From Anastrepha obliqua (taxonomy: Eukaryota; Arthropoda; Insecta; Diptera; Tephritidae): a stretch of 64,000 bases of DNA. Each line of letters starts with the position of its first letter. The first letter of the stretch is position 1. The translations under genes were made by a program, and so were the position numbers. Location: NCBI RefSeq assembly GCF_027943255.1, contig NC_072892.1, positions 168,534,792-168,598,791 on the forward strand, read 5' to 3'. Of this stretch, positions 1 to 11,640 are shown one piece after another. Under the pieces are notes generated by a model. That model was not told the DNA's origin. It saw nothing but the letters and a program-made list of their open reading frames with translations, and did no database searches.

Positions 1-234
1 GATTATTTTTTGTGGGACTATGTTAAAGCTCATGTCTATTCAGACCAGCCTGCTTTAATTAACGCATTGGAAGACAACAATAAAGCATTTATATGTGAGA
101 TACCGGCCGAAACGTTGGAAAGAGTATGCCAAAATTGGACTAAGCGGATGGACCATTTGAAGCGCAGTCGCGGTCAACATTTGCATGAAATAATCTTCAA
201 ACATTTAATTATATGGACTGTACTATCAATTTAA
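1..234 (+). pseudogene. C-terminal remnant of a DD41D mariner-like transposase, cut by the window edge
   Basis: Reading from base 1 in frame gives DYFLWDYVKAHVY, the segment that follows the last catalytic Asp in mariner-like transposases. It is followed by an ALEDN block and the C-terminal motif LERVCQNWTKRMDHLKRSRG, ending at a TAA at 232-234. The same tail architecture (FLW, VKEKVYA, a late CxRGRGGHL motif) occurs in the copy at 49.5 kb. The part carrying the catalytic residues lies before the window, so activity cannot be judged. The family assignment rests on similarity to the two better-preserved copies here, whose spacing is DD41D. Confidence 0.7.
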
Positions 235-1200
235 ATAAAAATTTCATGCATTTTTCTGCACATTTTACATGTGTTATTTCGAAAAACTTTCCTATAGCTC
301 TTAAAAAATCATCTTTTATATATATAATAGACATTCGAATTCGTAGGTTTTCTACGACGTATTCTATGATAGGGCCGATTGTGTGGATCCACAAATTTTG
401 TAGCGCAAAATAAAGGTAAAGAAATGAGAAGCATTTCAAAATAAGATTTATAAATATGTAAAATAGTTTCGGTTGATTTCATAGTATCTTCCCTTTCCTG
501 CCTTTTCCCATAGCATCTTAGGATTTCATATGAAATGAGAACTGTAAATTCAAAGTTAAAGTTATGAAATGAAAAAAATTGCCAATACAAACACTTGGTA
601 AAATACTTGCCTTCTTATTTTCCTTAAACTATCAGGAAAATACTATGCGACCTTAGTACAGAGTTTGGAATGAGATTTCTTCTGATTTTTCTGGTTTTTA
701 ATTTTTTTTTTTCAATTAAAGATGGCGAAGGGAAATTTTATCACCTAGCGACGCAGTGATATACCATAGAAATGCATCACTTCAATTCATCTATAAGTAA
801 ATTTAGTTCATATACTTTATTTCCGTTAGCACAAGCAGCGGTAAAAGCCTAAGTTAAGAATAATGAGGCCTTACTAAAAATTCGGCAAGAACAGTAGAAC
901 TGGCTCTTAGTAGATGAAGGAATGGTGTGTACTCGTACATAAAAATATAAAAATAAAATGTATATGATATTCAAATAGACAGCGTTTCCAATAGAATGAT
1001 ACATCACTAATATACCTACATGCCCAAAGGAATAAGTCCAAATCCATTAGTTTACTTAGCAGAAAATTACAATTTCCATCCGGGCATCTTTCAGTATTCT
1101 TATTTAGTACCACCACATTTATTTATTCCCGAACGAAGTGAAGGCCAGCAATTCATTTACCGCGTGAGTTGGCAAACATTGGAACGTTTACCACACAAGT
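235..1200. other. Unassigned AT-rich DNA
   Basis: I see no coding similarity, terminal repeat or tandem structure here. The first few tens of bases may be the 3' end of the element whose transposase tail lies at 1-234, but no terminal inverted repeat could be paired because the other end is outside the window. Confidence 0.4.
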
Positions 1201-3120
1201 AAAGCTGCCAGCAGAAAGGGGATCATTAGAGCACAGGCGACGGACCATTCGTATCTCGAACACTCAATTTGCACTCCCAACATACACAACTAACTACTGT
1301 TGCTGGGACGAGTCCAATGTGTCCAACGAAGTCATCTGCCGAAGTTAATTCAAAAAAGAAGAAGAACACAAAAAAAAAAAACAGAAAAAAATGTATTTCA
1401 AACATGCCCAAGCAGCCATAGAATAAAGTACAGGCAAACAAGGCACACTGCATTGGCTCATTAGAAAGTGAACGGCGCACGAAATGGCATAAAGGGGGCA
1501 TAAACAGCTGTGGTGGTTGTGCGACAGCAAAGTTCGTTTGTTGTTGAAGTGTGCCGGAGAGGAAACGACTGTAAACGATTTGTTGCTTTTTTATTATCAC
1601 CATTTCGCTACACATTTTTACTTGTTTTGGTTCCAATTTGTTGTTTTTAGCGAAATTCTGCGGTGTTCTGCCTCTGCCTCTGCCTCATTCAGAGGCGACC
1701 GATTTGCGTCAATGTGTTTGTATGCCAAAAGCAACTCGTTGTTGAGCGTGCGCGAGTATTTGGGTTGTGCTTATTTTGTTGTTGTTATTTGTCTCAAACA
1801 ATTTGTGCGAGTAACGAGTTCGACTGGTTTTTGCCTTTTGTTTTTGTTTGCTGTTTGAGTTTTTTGTTTTTTTTTTTTTGCTTTGTGTAGTGTGAGAGAA
1901 AAAAGTATCTATAACTAGTTTTTAACCTTGAACTTGAAATATATTCTGCCTCTGTCGCTGCCTCTTCTCTCGTTTACGCCACTGCGCTGCCACTGCACAC
2001 ACACACACACATTTGTATGAATATTTCATATTTCAGCAGCTGTACTCTGGGGTACTCTCTATTCGCAGTATTTATTGTTGGTCTTGCCGGTGGTGATGCC
2101 GGTGGTTTCAAGTACCTCACGGCTGTTGGTGGTTAGTTTGTTGTTTGTTTCTCTAGTTGGATAGGCTCTTTTTTGCGCTGACTTTGCTTTGGCTTCAACT
2201 TTGCTTAGCCATTAACTTCGGCTGTGGTGTTTTTCGCTTGGAATCTCTTCATTTTTATGCCATGCTCATATTTTATTACCATCTCTGTTGTGTTTGTTGC
2301 TTGCTTTATTCAATTCACACTTTTGCAATTGTTCGCATTACAAACAAGTTTATCTTAAAAATGTAATATGTACATACATATGTACGAGTATGTATATAAT
2401 TTCTCACACAATCGGTTCTTCTCCATATATGTATGTATGTATAGGTATAGTCATATGTACAATGTGCATGCCATACTATTTAATTTCAATTCAATTTCAA
2501 TTTAATTTATTTTCTAATTTCAGACCAGTTGACGAGTATTTCCGTATTCTGCGTTCTAACATTTCCAGCATTGACTTTTACGCTGGTTTGCTCCACAAAC
2601 AATTTATTATGTTTTTAAAAAATTTTGTGCATGCCGAAGTAGTGGTAGTAGGCTTTCCATTGAAACCGGGGGGCGGAAATAGAACTTTAAAATAATAAAG
2701 AATAAGCCTTTTCTTATGCCTCAAACAAAATACGGACGGATATATGGAAGTGTGCAGTTCACGTGCGATGATGCCAAGCATGGCTAAATCGGCTCTTCTC
2801 ATAATTCCGAGCAGCATTTTGGTTTTAATGCTGTTACCTACTGCCGTTACATGATCAAAATTATAATACTCTTGGACAAAAATGTTTCGTTTAATGCATG
2901 AAGTTTCGTACTCGTATAACGACCAATGAAAAGGGGTCTGTGTCTGTGTGTACCTTTCGTTTCAGTAAAGACACATTAAACAAGTAACAACAGGTTTGCA
3001 ATTCAGATTTTTTTTTATTGATTTGGTCTCCAGATTGTCGAATTTTGATTATAGATTTTCCTATTCTAGAGACCAAAATTGAAGAAAAAATACATTGTGT
3101 TTGTGGTTTTTACTCCACTG
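1201..3120. other. TE-poor low-complexity stretch with simple repeats
   Basis: The plus strand is rich in T and G, with short CTCTGC repeats (about 1671-1690), a CA tract near 1997-2011 and TATG/CATA runs (about 2370-2445). Open frames here on both strands translate into Phe/Leu/Cys-rich low-complexity peptides with no motifs, so I do not call genes. The texture resembles fly intron or flanking regulatory DNA, but no exon or promoter can be assigned. Confidence 0.35.
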
Positions 3121-3254
3121 CTAGTCAATTTGTCGTGGTTTTAGTAGCATCGTTGCTTTACTTGTGTTCATACATTTAACAACACGTGTTGAATCGTACA
3201 TATGTATGTGCATACATATATTACTTTTATTGTTCTGATTTTTTTGTTGATTGA

Positions 3255-3316
3255 TGATTGATGTTTTGTTTGGTTTGTTTTTTTTTTTGTTTTTTTTTTT
3301 GTTTTTTTTTTTTGAA
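3255..3316. repeat. GTTT followed by T(9-12)G homopolymer tract
   Basis: A GTTTGGTTTG run leads into three T-tracts of about 9 to 12 bases separated by single G residues. The reverse strand reads as Lys/Asn-rich codons, which produces an open frame that is purely a low-complexity artefact. Confidence 0.7.
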
Positions 3317-3681
3317 GCGTCTAAAGGTGAATAGCAATGATATCGATAGCATGCAAAACGTGGCGCAAAATTAATCACCGCATCTGAAGATTTACAGTTT
3401 TTGCATATGGCGTCGTACGTCAAAATATTTGGCATTTGTCAACTAGTCAGCTGCAGTATTCAAACAGACAAGCAATGGAGCATGCAAAAATCAAAATAAA
3501 GATTTCCAACAGTCAAAATCGAGGTTTTTATTTACATTTGATTTATTTAGATTTATTTTATATTTTTTGTTTAAGCAAAATTGCATTATTAATAAAATTA
3601 AAAATAAAAGATTCTCGTCACTCAAAACAATGTTTTTTTATTTAGTAAAAAAGTTAGTCAAAAGCAAATAACTTTGCTTGT

Positions 3682-3822
3682 AGGAGGAAGCATATTGAGG
3701 AGCTGACTACCAAAGACCTTATGGAGTTGCAGTTTGCTTTACCGCCAGAAGATTTTAATGAGCTTTCAACAGGCGAGGAGGTAACAGACGGGGAGGTAAC
3801 TACAACCTTCTGGTGTAGTTAA
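3682..3822 (+). pseudogene. Short acidic coding remnant, possibly piggyBac-like N terminus
   Basis: After a possible splice acceptor (TTGCTTGTAG, ending at 3683) the frame reads RRKHIEELTTKDLMELQFA, then PPEDFNELSTGEE, and stops at 3820-3822. It has no in-frame ATG at its start and about 46 codons. The acidic, Leu/Glu-rich composition differs sharply from the surrounding T-rich DNA and resembles the acidic N-terminal region of piggyBac-type transposases or of a host exon. No downstream catalytic part is visible. The family call is a guess; that it is a decayed or partial exon rather than noise is more likely. Confidence 0.3.
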
Positions 3823-4099
3823 CATAAAGAGATGCTGAAAGCATGGGAGCTCTTCATCATACATTAAAAAGGATCACCGAAAAAAAGGATGGCGAAACGT
3901 GAAACGGATTTTATTTTATTTTTGTCTGGTTATTTTAATTTTAATTTTTTATTTTGATTTGGTAATGTCAAACTAATCGGTTGAGCTATCCGATGAGATG
4001 ATGTTGTTTCAGGCACGACGGTCTGTTGTTGCGTGTCTGCAAGTTTTGTATTTTGATAAAAAATTAAATTCGCTCATAAAAGTCGAAGTACTTTTTAAA

Positions 4100-5465
4100 A
4101 TTATGCTTTATATATAAACATTTTTTTTATTCATTTATATATTTATTTTTATTTCTGAATTTTTATTTTTTATTTTTATTTTTTGTTTTATTCATTTTTA
4201 TTTCCTATTTTAATTTTTTACTTTTATTTTTTTTATTTTTTTATTATTTACAAAAATATTTTTTTTTTTACTTCTATTTTTTATTTAAAATTTGTATTCA
4301 TATATTTATTTTTATTTCCGAATTGTTATTTTTATTTTTATTTGAATTCATGTAATATATAATATTTTTTATACTCATTTAATTATTTTTATTTATTTAT
4401 TACTTATATATTTACTTTTATCTTTTTTTATTTTTTTTTTATAATTTATTTATTTACAAATTTATTTTTATTTTTTTTCCTTTAATTCCTTTTTCTTACT
4501 TTAATTTTTTATTTTGTATTTATTCATTTATATATATATTTTTTAAATTAATTTTTATAAATAAAAAAAAAATTTTTAGCTTCTTTTATTTATTCAATTA
4601 TATATTAATTTTTCTTTCTGAATTTTTATTTTTTTATTGTATTTATTTACTTATATATGTATTTACTTTTATTTTTTATTTATTTTTTTATTATAATTTT
4701 TTTTTTAATTTAATTTTGTTTTTTCCTTTTATTTTTTATTTAAAATTTGTACTTAGGTATATATTAATTTTTATTTCTGAACCGTTATTTTTATTTTTAT
4801 TTTATTTTTATTAGTATTTATATGTAATATATTTTTTCTTATTTATTTATTTACTTTTATCTTTTTTATTTTTTTATAATTTATTTATTTACATATTTAT
4901 TTTTATTTTATTTTTTTCCTTTAATTCTCTTTCCTAACTTTAATTTTTTATTTTGTATTTATTCATTTATATATATATTTTTTAAATTAATTTTAATATA
5001 CAAAAAAAATTTTTTTTAGCTTCTTTTATTTATTCATTTATATATTTATTTTTATTTCTGAACTTTTATATATTTTTTATTGTATTTATTTACTTATATA
5101 TTTACTTTTATTTTTTATTTTACTTTTTTTGTTTATATATTTATTTTTATTTCCTATTTCCTATTTTAATATTTCACTTTTATTTATTTTTATTTTTTTT
5201 AATTTTTTTTTTATTTAAAAAATTGAATTTAATTCTTACTTTTATTTTGTATTTAAAATTTTTATTTATATATTTATTTTATATCTGAATGGTTATTTTT
5301 ATTTTTATTTATATTTATTTTTTTATTTATTTACTTATACATTTACTTTTATCTTTTTTATTTATTTTTATAATTTATTTATTTACATATTTATTCTTTT
5401 TTCTTATTGTAATTTTTTTCCTTTAATTGTTTTTTTACTTTAATTTTTCATTTTTTCATTATTTA
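4100..5465. repeat. T-rich strand-asymmetric higher-order tandem repeat, about 440-500 bp period
   Basis: About 1.35 kb is built from TTTATTTTTATTT-like words, with nearly all T on the plus strand. Beneath this are longer repeats. The phrase TTTCCTTTAATT recurs near 4478, 4917 and 5419. GAATTGTTATTTTT-type phrases recur at about 4320, 4779 and 5286. AGCTTCTTTTATTTATTCA recurs at about 4578 and 5018. Spacings of about 440, 460 and 505 bp indicate roughly three copies of a unit, rather than unordered low complexity. Confidence 0.75.
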
Positions 5466-5760
5466 TTTAATCCCCTGTCGCATTTTCAACAACACCAAAA
5501 CAACCAACTCTAGACAGCTCTTTGTTAAAGAAGAATTTTTATATTTATAATTAAAATTATTTTCTACAAAAAAATAAATATTTCATAAAAACAATATATT
5601 TTTTTTTTTAATTTTTGGTTGTTTCCATTGCAGATTGCTTGATTTTGTCCTGTGTTCTATTCCTTAAAAATATTGCATACATACACCCCGCGTCAAAATA
5701 GTAGCACATCAAAATTTTTACTGATTTTTGTTTATTAATTAAAAAAATAGAATAAAGTTA

Positions 5761-6043
5761 ATAACTGGCGCTACGTTCTTTTTAGGTTTTTGCCCGTACT
5801 CCTCATCCTATTTTTGGTGTGAGTCTTGATATTTTCTACAAATGGAAGCACCTACACTTTTACGCCACCTCCGAACCGCAGAAGGTTTTCATGAGGAGCT
5901 TTTTCATGGCAGAAACACACTCGGTGGTTTGCCATTGCCCGCCGGGGGGCGACAGATATTAGAAAAAATATTGTTTCCATTATTCGAATCTATGCACCTT
6001 CGAATGGTAGTCCCGCACCAACCCAGTCGGTTATGGCGGCCTC
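5761..6043 (-). mobile_element. tRNA-derived SINE, full or near full length, minus strand
   Basis: Read on the minus strand this starts with the tRNA-like head (GCCGCC, then CCGA-TGGGTTGGTGC) at about 6043, has a degraded B box (GATTCGAATAA, near 5982-5992), then the body phrase GGCAATGGCAAACC, TGAAAAAGCTCCTCAT, and the 3' segment near CCTAAAAAGAACG. The same order of blocks occurs in the copies at 16.7, 42.4 and 63.7 kb. SINEs of this kind are transcribed by RNA polymerase III and mobilised by LINE proteins. Confidence 0.85.
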
Positions 6044-6149
6044 CATATAAAAGTATAGCTTTTGTATAAAACTATTGCTCATTACCTAACAAAAACTATA
6101 TAAACTCTGTTTTCAGAGTTTTACGCTAAAATTATAAAAGTTCCAAAAA

Positions 6150-6835
6150 CTTTTCATGCAAATTCCACGGATTTTAATTAGAATTTCCAGACAGATTTTT
6201 TTTTTATATAATTGGTTTTTTAAATTTTATACGAAAATTTCAAAAATTCCACACCATTTTCACCAAAATCCACGGACTTTCATTAGAATTTCCAAAAAAA
6301 AAATTTTTTATATAATCGTTTTTTCAATTTTATTCAAAAATCACATCACTTTCACCCAAATTTCCCGGACGTTAATTAGAATTTCTAGAAAGTTGTTTTT
6401 TTATATAATTCGTTTTTAAATCTTATACAAAAATTAAAAAAAAGTCCACATAATTTTCATGCAAATTCCACGGGCTTTAATTAGAATTTCCAGACAGATT
6501 TTTTTGATAAAATGGGTTTTTTAAATGTTATATAAAAATTAGAGAAATCCCCAGAAGTATTTCCAGAGAGATTTTTTTATATAATTATTTTTTAAAATTT
6601 TATATAATATAAAAAGTAGAAAATTTCCACATCATTTTCCTCCAAATTCCACGAGCTTTGGTTAGAATTTCCAGAGAAATTCTTTTTTATGTAATTAAGT
6701 TTTGTTTAATTTTATACTAAATTTAGAAAAAATTTTATACTAAAATTAGAAAAAATTTTATACTAAAACTAGAAAAATTCCCCATCATTTTTAACCCAGG
6801 CTTTATTAAAATCTCTAGAAAAGTTCTTAGTATAC
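6150..6835. repeat. Degenerate tandem array, unit about 105 bp, roughly 6-7 copies
   Basis: Each unit has the order AAATTCCACGG, TTAATTAGAATTTCCAG, a T-run, TATATAATT, TTTTAAATTTTATA, then a gap to the next unit. The GAATTTCCAG-like anchor lies at about 6181, 6286, 6379, 6484, 6558, 6665 and 6810. Spacing is about 93-107 bp, with one truncated unit of about 74 bp. The last long unit contains a local triplication of a roughly 24 bp TATACTAAA-TTAGAAAAA phrase. Confidence 0.8.
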
Positions 6836-8185
6836 AGCTTTATAACTTATTAAATTATAGCATAAAAAAATACTAATTTGAATCTCGTTAATTTTCTGTA
6901 TTTTTTTTCCTTGTAAATTTTTCCAAATAATTAATGTATGATATTTTTTTATATGGAGAAAATGTGCAGCATCGTCGGAATTTTTTTGCTATCAAGGGAA
7001 TTTTTCAGTAACTTTAAATTTGCAGTTTATTGTACTAAAATTTGATAAGCTAGAAAACTGCATACCAAAGATCTTTCTAGAAGTTCTAAAGAAAGCCATC
7101 GAATTGAGATGAAAATTCGGGCGCATACTTTTAAAATAAATTTTGCATAAAATTTGGAAAAGCTTACAACTTCAAACTAAAATTTAATCAGCTGTAAAAC
7201 TGCCCACCAAAAATCTTTAAAATATTAAATTTGTTTATCAAACGATTCTGTAATGAAAACTTTTCATTCCCCGAGGGCCCACTCTATATTTTTCAAAATA
7301 CTACGCGCTCATGCGCTGATATGATGTTTACTTTTGTATTTCACTACGAAGTACTAAAGCATTTGATTCCATCTACTGATAACAATTCAATATGTCAAAT
7401 GTGCATATTAATTTTAATTAATTCAAAATACTTTAATCTCTGTTTTTTTTGTCATTGCAGTTTTTATTTTCAAATTCCACGAGCAATGCCCCATTTCAAG
7501 GCTACAGAGAGGCCCATAAAAAGGCTGGAAAACAAACAGCAATGCGAATAGAAATTCTGAGAAAATTACTGAAAGTCTTGCCAGTGAATAACAAACGGTT
7601 GTTGTCTGTTTTTGATTGCATTCACTCTACGATTTTGCGCAGGTTATCTGTCAATCTTAGTGCGATATTTATTTGCTTTTTGTACTTTTTTTACTTCAAT
7701 AGCTGCCGTTTGCCTTTTCGCATCTGTACAAATGATCTAATGAAATTTGCTGTCACACACTAAAGAGAGAGAAAAAAAAAACAAAAACAAGAGTAACAAA
7801 ATAGTTTCATTTAGCTGCTGCTATTAAAATTTTAATTATTTACCGAGCACCTAGCAACAAACTTTACATTCATTGTGAGCATGCAAGTGGCTAAGTGCTT
7901 TGGAAATTGCTAATTTGCTCATTGATTGTCATAAAGTATTTAAGTAAGCAAAAATCTGTAGTTGTGTGATTACGTGAGTAAATAGTCGGATGAGGGTGTT
8001 TGCATAAACGTTTTTACTTAAAATGCAAAATTTTTTATTATGCACGATGAACGGAAATTGTTTGAGTTTTGGATGCAAATGAAAATTATGAATGCTTACA
8101 TTAAAAAATATAGGTTTGGAAATAGAATTTTTCAACAAAAAAAAAAATAAAACCAAGAAAAATGAAAATTATGAATACTGTTATA
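6836..8185. other. Unassigned AT-rich DNA
   Basis: No element could be recognised. A polypyrimidine-CAG sequence near 7441-7460 resembles a splice acceptor, followed by about 90 open bases to a TAG near 7549, but the peptide has no recognisable domain and no partner donor site can be justified. Confidence 0.3.
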
Positions 8186-8192
8186 AAAATAA

Positions 8193-8215
8193 AGGGTAGG
8201 TAGGTAGGTAGGTAT
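8193..8215. repeat. (TAGG)n microsatellite
   Basis: Five consecutive TAGG-type units lie immediately upstream of the Tc1 remnant. Confidence 0.8.
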
Positions 8216-8234
8216 AGTGGTTGTCGTTTGACAC

Positions 8235-9066
8235 ACCTAGGCCTGCTGTAGGTCCATTGTGATACCATCGAAAACCGAAAGCTTCGTCTGGAGTTTGAAA
8301 AAAAAGCACTTTAATAAGGAAATATAATTTTGGAAACTAGTTTTATTCACTGATGAGTCCAAATACAGCATATTTGGATACGACGGCAAAGCCAAAGTTT
8401 GGAGAAAACCAAACACTGCCATGGATCCTAGGAGTCTGATTCCGACTGTAAGGCATGGTGGTGGCAGTGCCATGGTTTGGGGAGCAGTTGCATCCACAGG
8501 AGTTGGAAACCTCGTTTTCATTGAAGGAAATATGGATCGCTTCCAGTACAAGACCATTTTGGAACAAAACCTGATGCTATCCGTGGGCAAACTAGGCTGC
8601 TGTATTATGCTCCACGGCAACTATTGAACATGTTTGGGAAATTTTGGAGCGAAAGATTCGGAAGCACTCTATTACTAGTGTTCCAATCCTCAAAGAGAAG
8701 CTGCTGGAGGAATGGCAGAATATCTCCGTGGAGGAGCTTGAAAACTTAGCAGCTTCAATGCCCAGACGTTTGCAAGCAGTCATCGATGCTGGTGGTGGCC
8801 CAACAAAATATTCATTTACACAAATTTAATCAGTTTTCCTAGATAGTTCTTATTTTCTAAGTTCGTATGTACACTTTTATCAGTGCCGTTTTTTAGTTTT
8901 TCGTGATTAACTTTTAAAGTAAATACTGAAAATAATTTTTTTTTTTACATTTGTTATATAATTAGACTTAAAAGAAAACTGCAGCATTACATTTCTTTTA
9001 AATACTTTAGATCGGGAGAAATTAAGAAATAAGGGGTCGTACGGAGAGTTTTGTCCGCAACTGTAT
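8235..9066 (+). mobile_element. Tc1-like element, 5'-truncated and internally deleted
   Basis: The plus strand encodes pieces of a Tc1 (DD34E-type) transposase. The first block has LFTDESKYSIFGYDGK followed by VRHGGGSAMVWGAVAS. The second block begins TIEHVWEILERKI and runs to RRLQAVIDAGGG. The segment that should carry the second Asp is deleted between about 8590 and 8625, so the element is inactive. The 3' boundary is probably the GTCGTACGGAGAGTTTTGTC / CGCAACTGTA sequence near 9035-9065, which resembles a Tc1 inverted-repeat end. No matching 5' end is visible. Confidence 0.8.
8340..8829 (+). pseudogene. Tc1 transposase pseudogene
   Basis: The first catalytic Asp lies in TDES near 8350 and the catalytic Glu in IEHVW near 8625. 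The middle Asp-containing motif is missing, and the two halves are joined in different frames. The C-terminal block from about 8622 ends at a TAA at 8827-8829. Family members are normally about 340 residues; what remains here corresponds to roughly 160. Confidence 0.8.
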
Positions 9067-9069
9067 ATT

Positions 9070-10027
9070 TTTATAAAAAATTAATTAAAATTAAAAAAAG
9101 AAATTACTATAATTAAAACTACATTTATGGAACAAAATCAAGCTGCCCACAAGTTGTCGAAATATAATGTATTTATAATATGATATTATGACCATTAGTG
9201 TATGTATGTACTTGTGCTCTTGCCAATATATATATACAAATATATGCATTTGAGCTGCGGACGAATGCACTCAAAATTTTTTTTGTGCTTTTTTCACTCT
9301 GTTCACACTTTTTATCTTTTTTCAGTCATTTTTTAGTGACTTATCTGTTACTCACACTTCGCGCTGTTGTAGTTACATACCAGCGGATGTATCGGTAAAT
9401 AAAACTGTAGATGCATATTTGGGTGTTTTAGAGCGAGAGAGTTAGCTATTCATTTGTGAAGGAATGCATCGCATTAATCAAAATAATAGTTTCTGTTTTT
9501 TTTTTTAATAGTTGCGGAAAATGTCCCTAAATAAAATATACAACCCGATCGTGAATTTCCTTTCAAAAAATCAACCCCATAAATTACACTACAGCAAAAA
9601 TAAAATTTACCACATTTCTTTTTGTGTTTTATTGCAATTTATGGGAATCGGTTACAATGGAATTCGCGTCAAGGATATATATATTTTTTAAATTTTTATT
9701 TTTAGTTTTTGACAAAAAAGTGTCGTTGTCAAACAAATAAATTTTAGGGATGTGAAATGGAATTTTATTAATCTGAATTTCAAACTTTGTTTAGCGATTT
9801 AAGTGAGCAGTGGCTTTTTTACGCTTTGACTTTTTAGTTGGCAACACTATTTGTAATGATAACAATTATTGACATGCAATTATTTTTAGTGAAGTAATTT
9901 TTATGATAGCGCTGTCATTTTAATGTGTTTTATTTAATTTTTAAAATGTATGCCTATAAAAAAGACCTTTGCAGGTAAATTTCACTATAACACCTTTAAA
10001 TTTTCTGGCTTCACCTCTCAAGCAATT
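9070..10027. other. Unassigned AT-rich DNA
   Basis: This holds TA and T-rich runs and TATG words but nothing I can tie to a gene or element. Confidence 0.3.
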
Positions 10028-10148
10028 TCTCCTCATAAACCCATCATCTGCCATTCGGAAATGGCGAAAAATTTTAGCAATTTGTGCAAAAACATCAAGA
10101 CGCACACCACAAATAGGAGAAGGAGCTCGGCCAAACATCCACCTACGG
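10028..10148 (+). mobile_element. SINE 3' fragment, plus strand
   Basis: The phrase CATCAAGACGCACACCACAA, followed by ATAGGAGAAGGAGCTCGGCC and AAACATCC, matches the 3' part of the SINE seen on the minus strand at 63.6 and 5.8 kb. The tRNA head and central body are absent. Confidence 0.65.
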
Positions 10149-10794
10149 TTTACTAAATGGCTCGATTTATGTTAGAACGCTATGGAAAATACTAAAAATT
10201 TGCTTCAGAAATGTAGAATCACCTCCTGTAACGATTAAAGCTCGCAAGAATAATTAATTGGTGTAGCCATCTATCAAATACAGCTCCATACAGTTGGAAA
10301 TGAGCTAAAAACTTGGGTTCATCGTATCGGCTACTGCAAGGCCAGCTGTGGATGTGATTTTCGGGAAATATTGTTCTATTACTTGCACTTTCTAATTGAA
10401 AAAAGGCCTTAGTTTTTTGCTTGAAGCTATTTACAGTTACAGACGTTAGATGATCCACCCTGTATATGCATATTTTTTCTATAAATCTTTCTTTAAACAT
10501 AATAGGTCTAGGTAGAATATAAGTAGGATAGTAAAAACACTTTGGCTAGGTTTACATTGCTAAGTACCTCCAAACACGAGCGGGTTTAAAATTGTGACTG
10601 ACTGGTGCTATCTACGAAAAACATTTGTTTTATAATCTGTTGCATCACAAAAATCACAACATTTTGCTAGTTTGCTTGCACCATAATAATATTTTAGTTC
10701 CACCTAAACTAGTACTGATGATCGTCTTGTAGGTGCCCAAGTTTCCGGTTAAGTAGTACAAATTTCATTTGATCGACACTGATAGCATAATTTC
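10149..10794. other. Unassigned DNA
   Basis: A phrase ending CCACCCTGTATA near 10455-10468 looks like the terminus of some DNA element (reverse complement TATACAGGGTGG). I found no partner end, so no element is called. Confidence 0.3.
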
Positions 10795-11640
10795 ATTGTA
10801 TTGTACGTTTTTTTTTTCAATTTCAAACGTTTATTAACAAAAAATGGTTACAAATTTAATCTTGAAAATAATAGCCATCGCTAGCGACACATTTTTCCAT
10901 CTCTCAGGCAATTTGTGGATGCCGCCCCAAAAAAATTAGCCGTTTTTGGTCGCAAACCAATCATCGAGACATTTTTTGGCTTCTTCGTTAGAATTGAAAC
11001 GCTGATCGGAAAGTGCGCGGCTCATCGATGCAAACAAATGATAATTGGAAGGCGCCAAGTCTGGTGAGTAAACCGCATGCACCAGCGGTTCCCAGTCGTA
11101 CGTTTCCACCAATTTCCGGGTCGCTCTTGTTCGATGTGGCGCGGTGCCATCGGTGATTGTCATCAAGAAAAATTACTTTGTGACGCCGATCGGCATATTC
11201 TGGGCGTTTTCGGGGTATAGCGCTGTTCAAATCGGCCAATTGACGTTGGTAGCGCGCACTGTCAACTGTTTCACCTGGTTTTAAGAGCTCGTACCAAATC
11301 ATGCCACGCTGATCCCAGAAAACACACAGCATTGCCTTGCGGCCGAAGCGATTTAATTTGGCCGTTGTTTTTGGCTTGTGGCCGGGCGGACCATACGATC
11401 GTTTAAGCTTGGGATTGGAGAAATATACCCATTTTTCATCACCCGTAACGATTCGATGCAAAAAAGGCTTCCTTTTGAACCGGGAGAGCAGCATTTCACA
11501 AGTTGTTTCACGATGTCCGCAAATCGTAGTTTGAAGGCACGAAATTCGACATTTTTAAGAGCGACAAAAATGCATTGTTGTATCAAACGTAACAGACAAT
11601 GAACTGAATATTGATGACAGATGACAGACGAAAAAAATAA
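10795..11640 (-). mobile_element. mariner element remnant, minus strand, internally deleted
   Basis: The minus strand encodes a mariner (DD34D-type) transposase with much of the N-terminal DNA-binding region missing. A start of the MSNFVPSNYDLRTS type (near 11555) is followed almost at once by FKRKPFLHRIVTGDEKWVYF. The C-terminal frame ends near 10860. No pair of terminal inverted repeats could be matched, so the outer limits are approximate. Confidence 0.75.
10850..11556 (-). pseudogene. mariner transposase pseudogene with substituted third catalytic residue
   Basis: The first catalytic Asp is in TGDEKW near 11430. The second is in VIFLDDN near 11165, immediately before a frameshift. The second half reads VYSPDLAPSNYHLFASM; mariner proteins normally have APSD there, so the third catalytic Asp is Asn. 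Between the N-terminal methionine and FKRKPF roughly 130 residues are absent relative to a usual length of about 345, and a stop (TAG) follows WFATKNG. The copy cannot be active. Confidence 0.8.

Noticed and set aside
1226..1890. Overlapping open frames on both strands (up to 136 codons)
   Set aside because: They translate to Phe/Cys/Leu-rich or mixed low-complexity peptides caused by T-rich and CTCTGC repeats, with no motif and no splice context.
5690..5720. CCCCGCGTCAAAATAGTAGC as a transposon end
   Set aside because: It resembles a Tc1-like terminus, but no partner end or coding remnant is associated with it.
7440..7555. Splice acceptor and short exon
   Set aside because: Only the polypyrimidine-CAG is convincing; the peptide has no similarity and no donor could be paired.
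10440..10520. Possible end of a DNA transposon (TATACAGGGTGGATCATC)
   Set aside because: No matching inverted end or target duplication was found within several kilobases.
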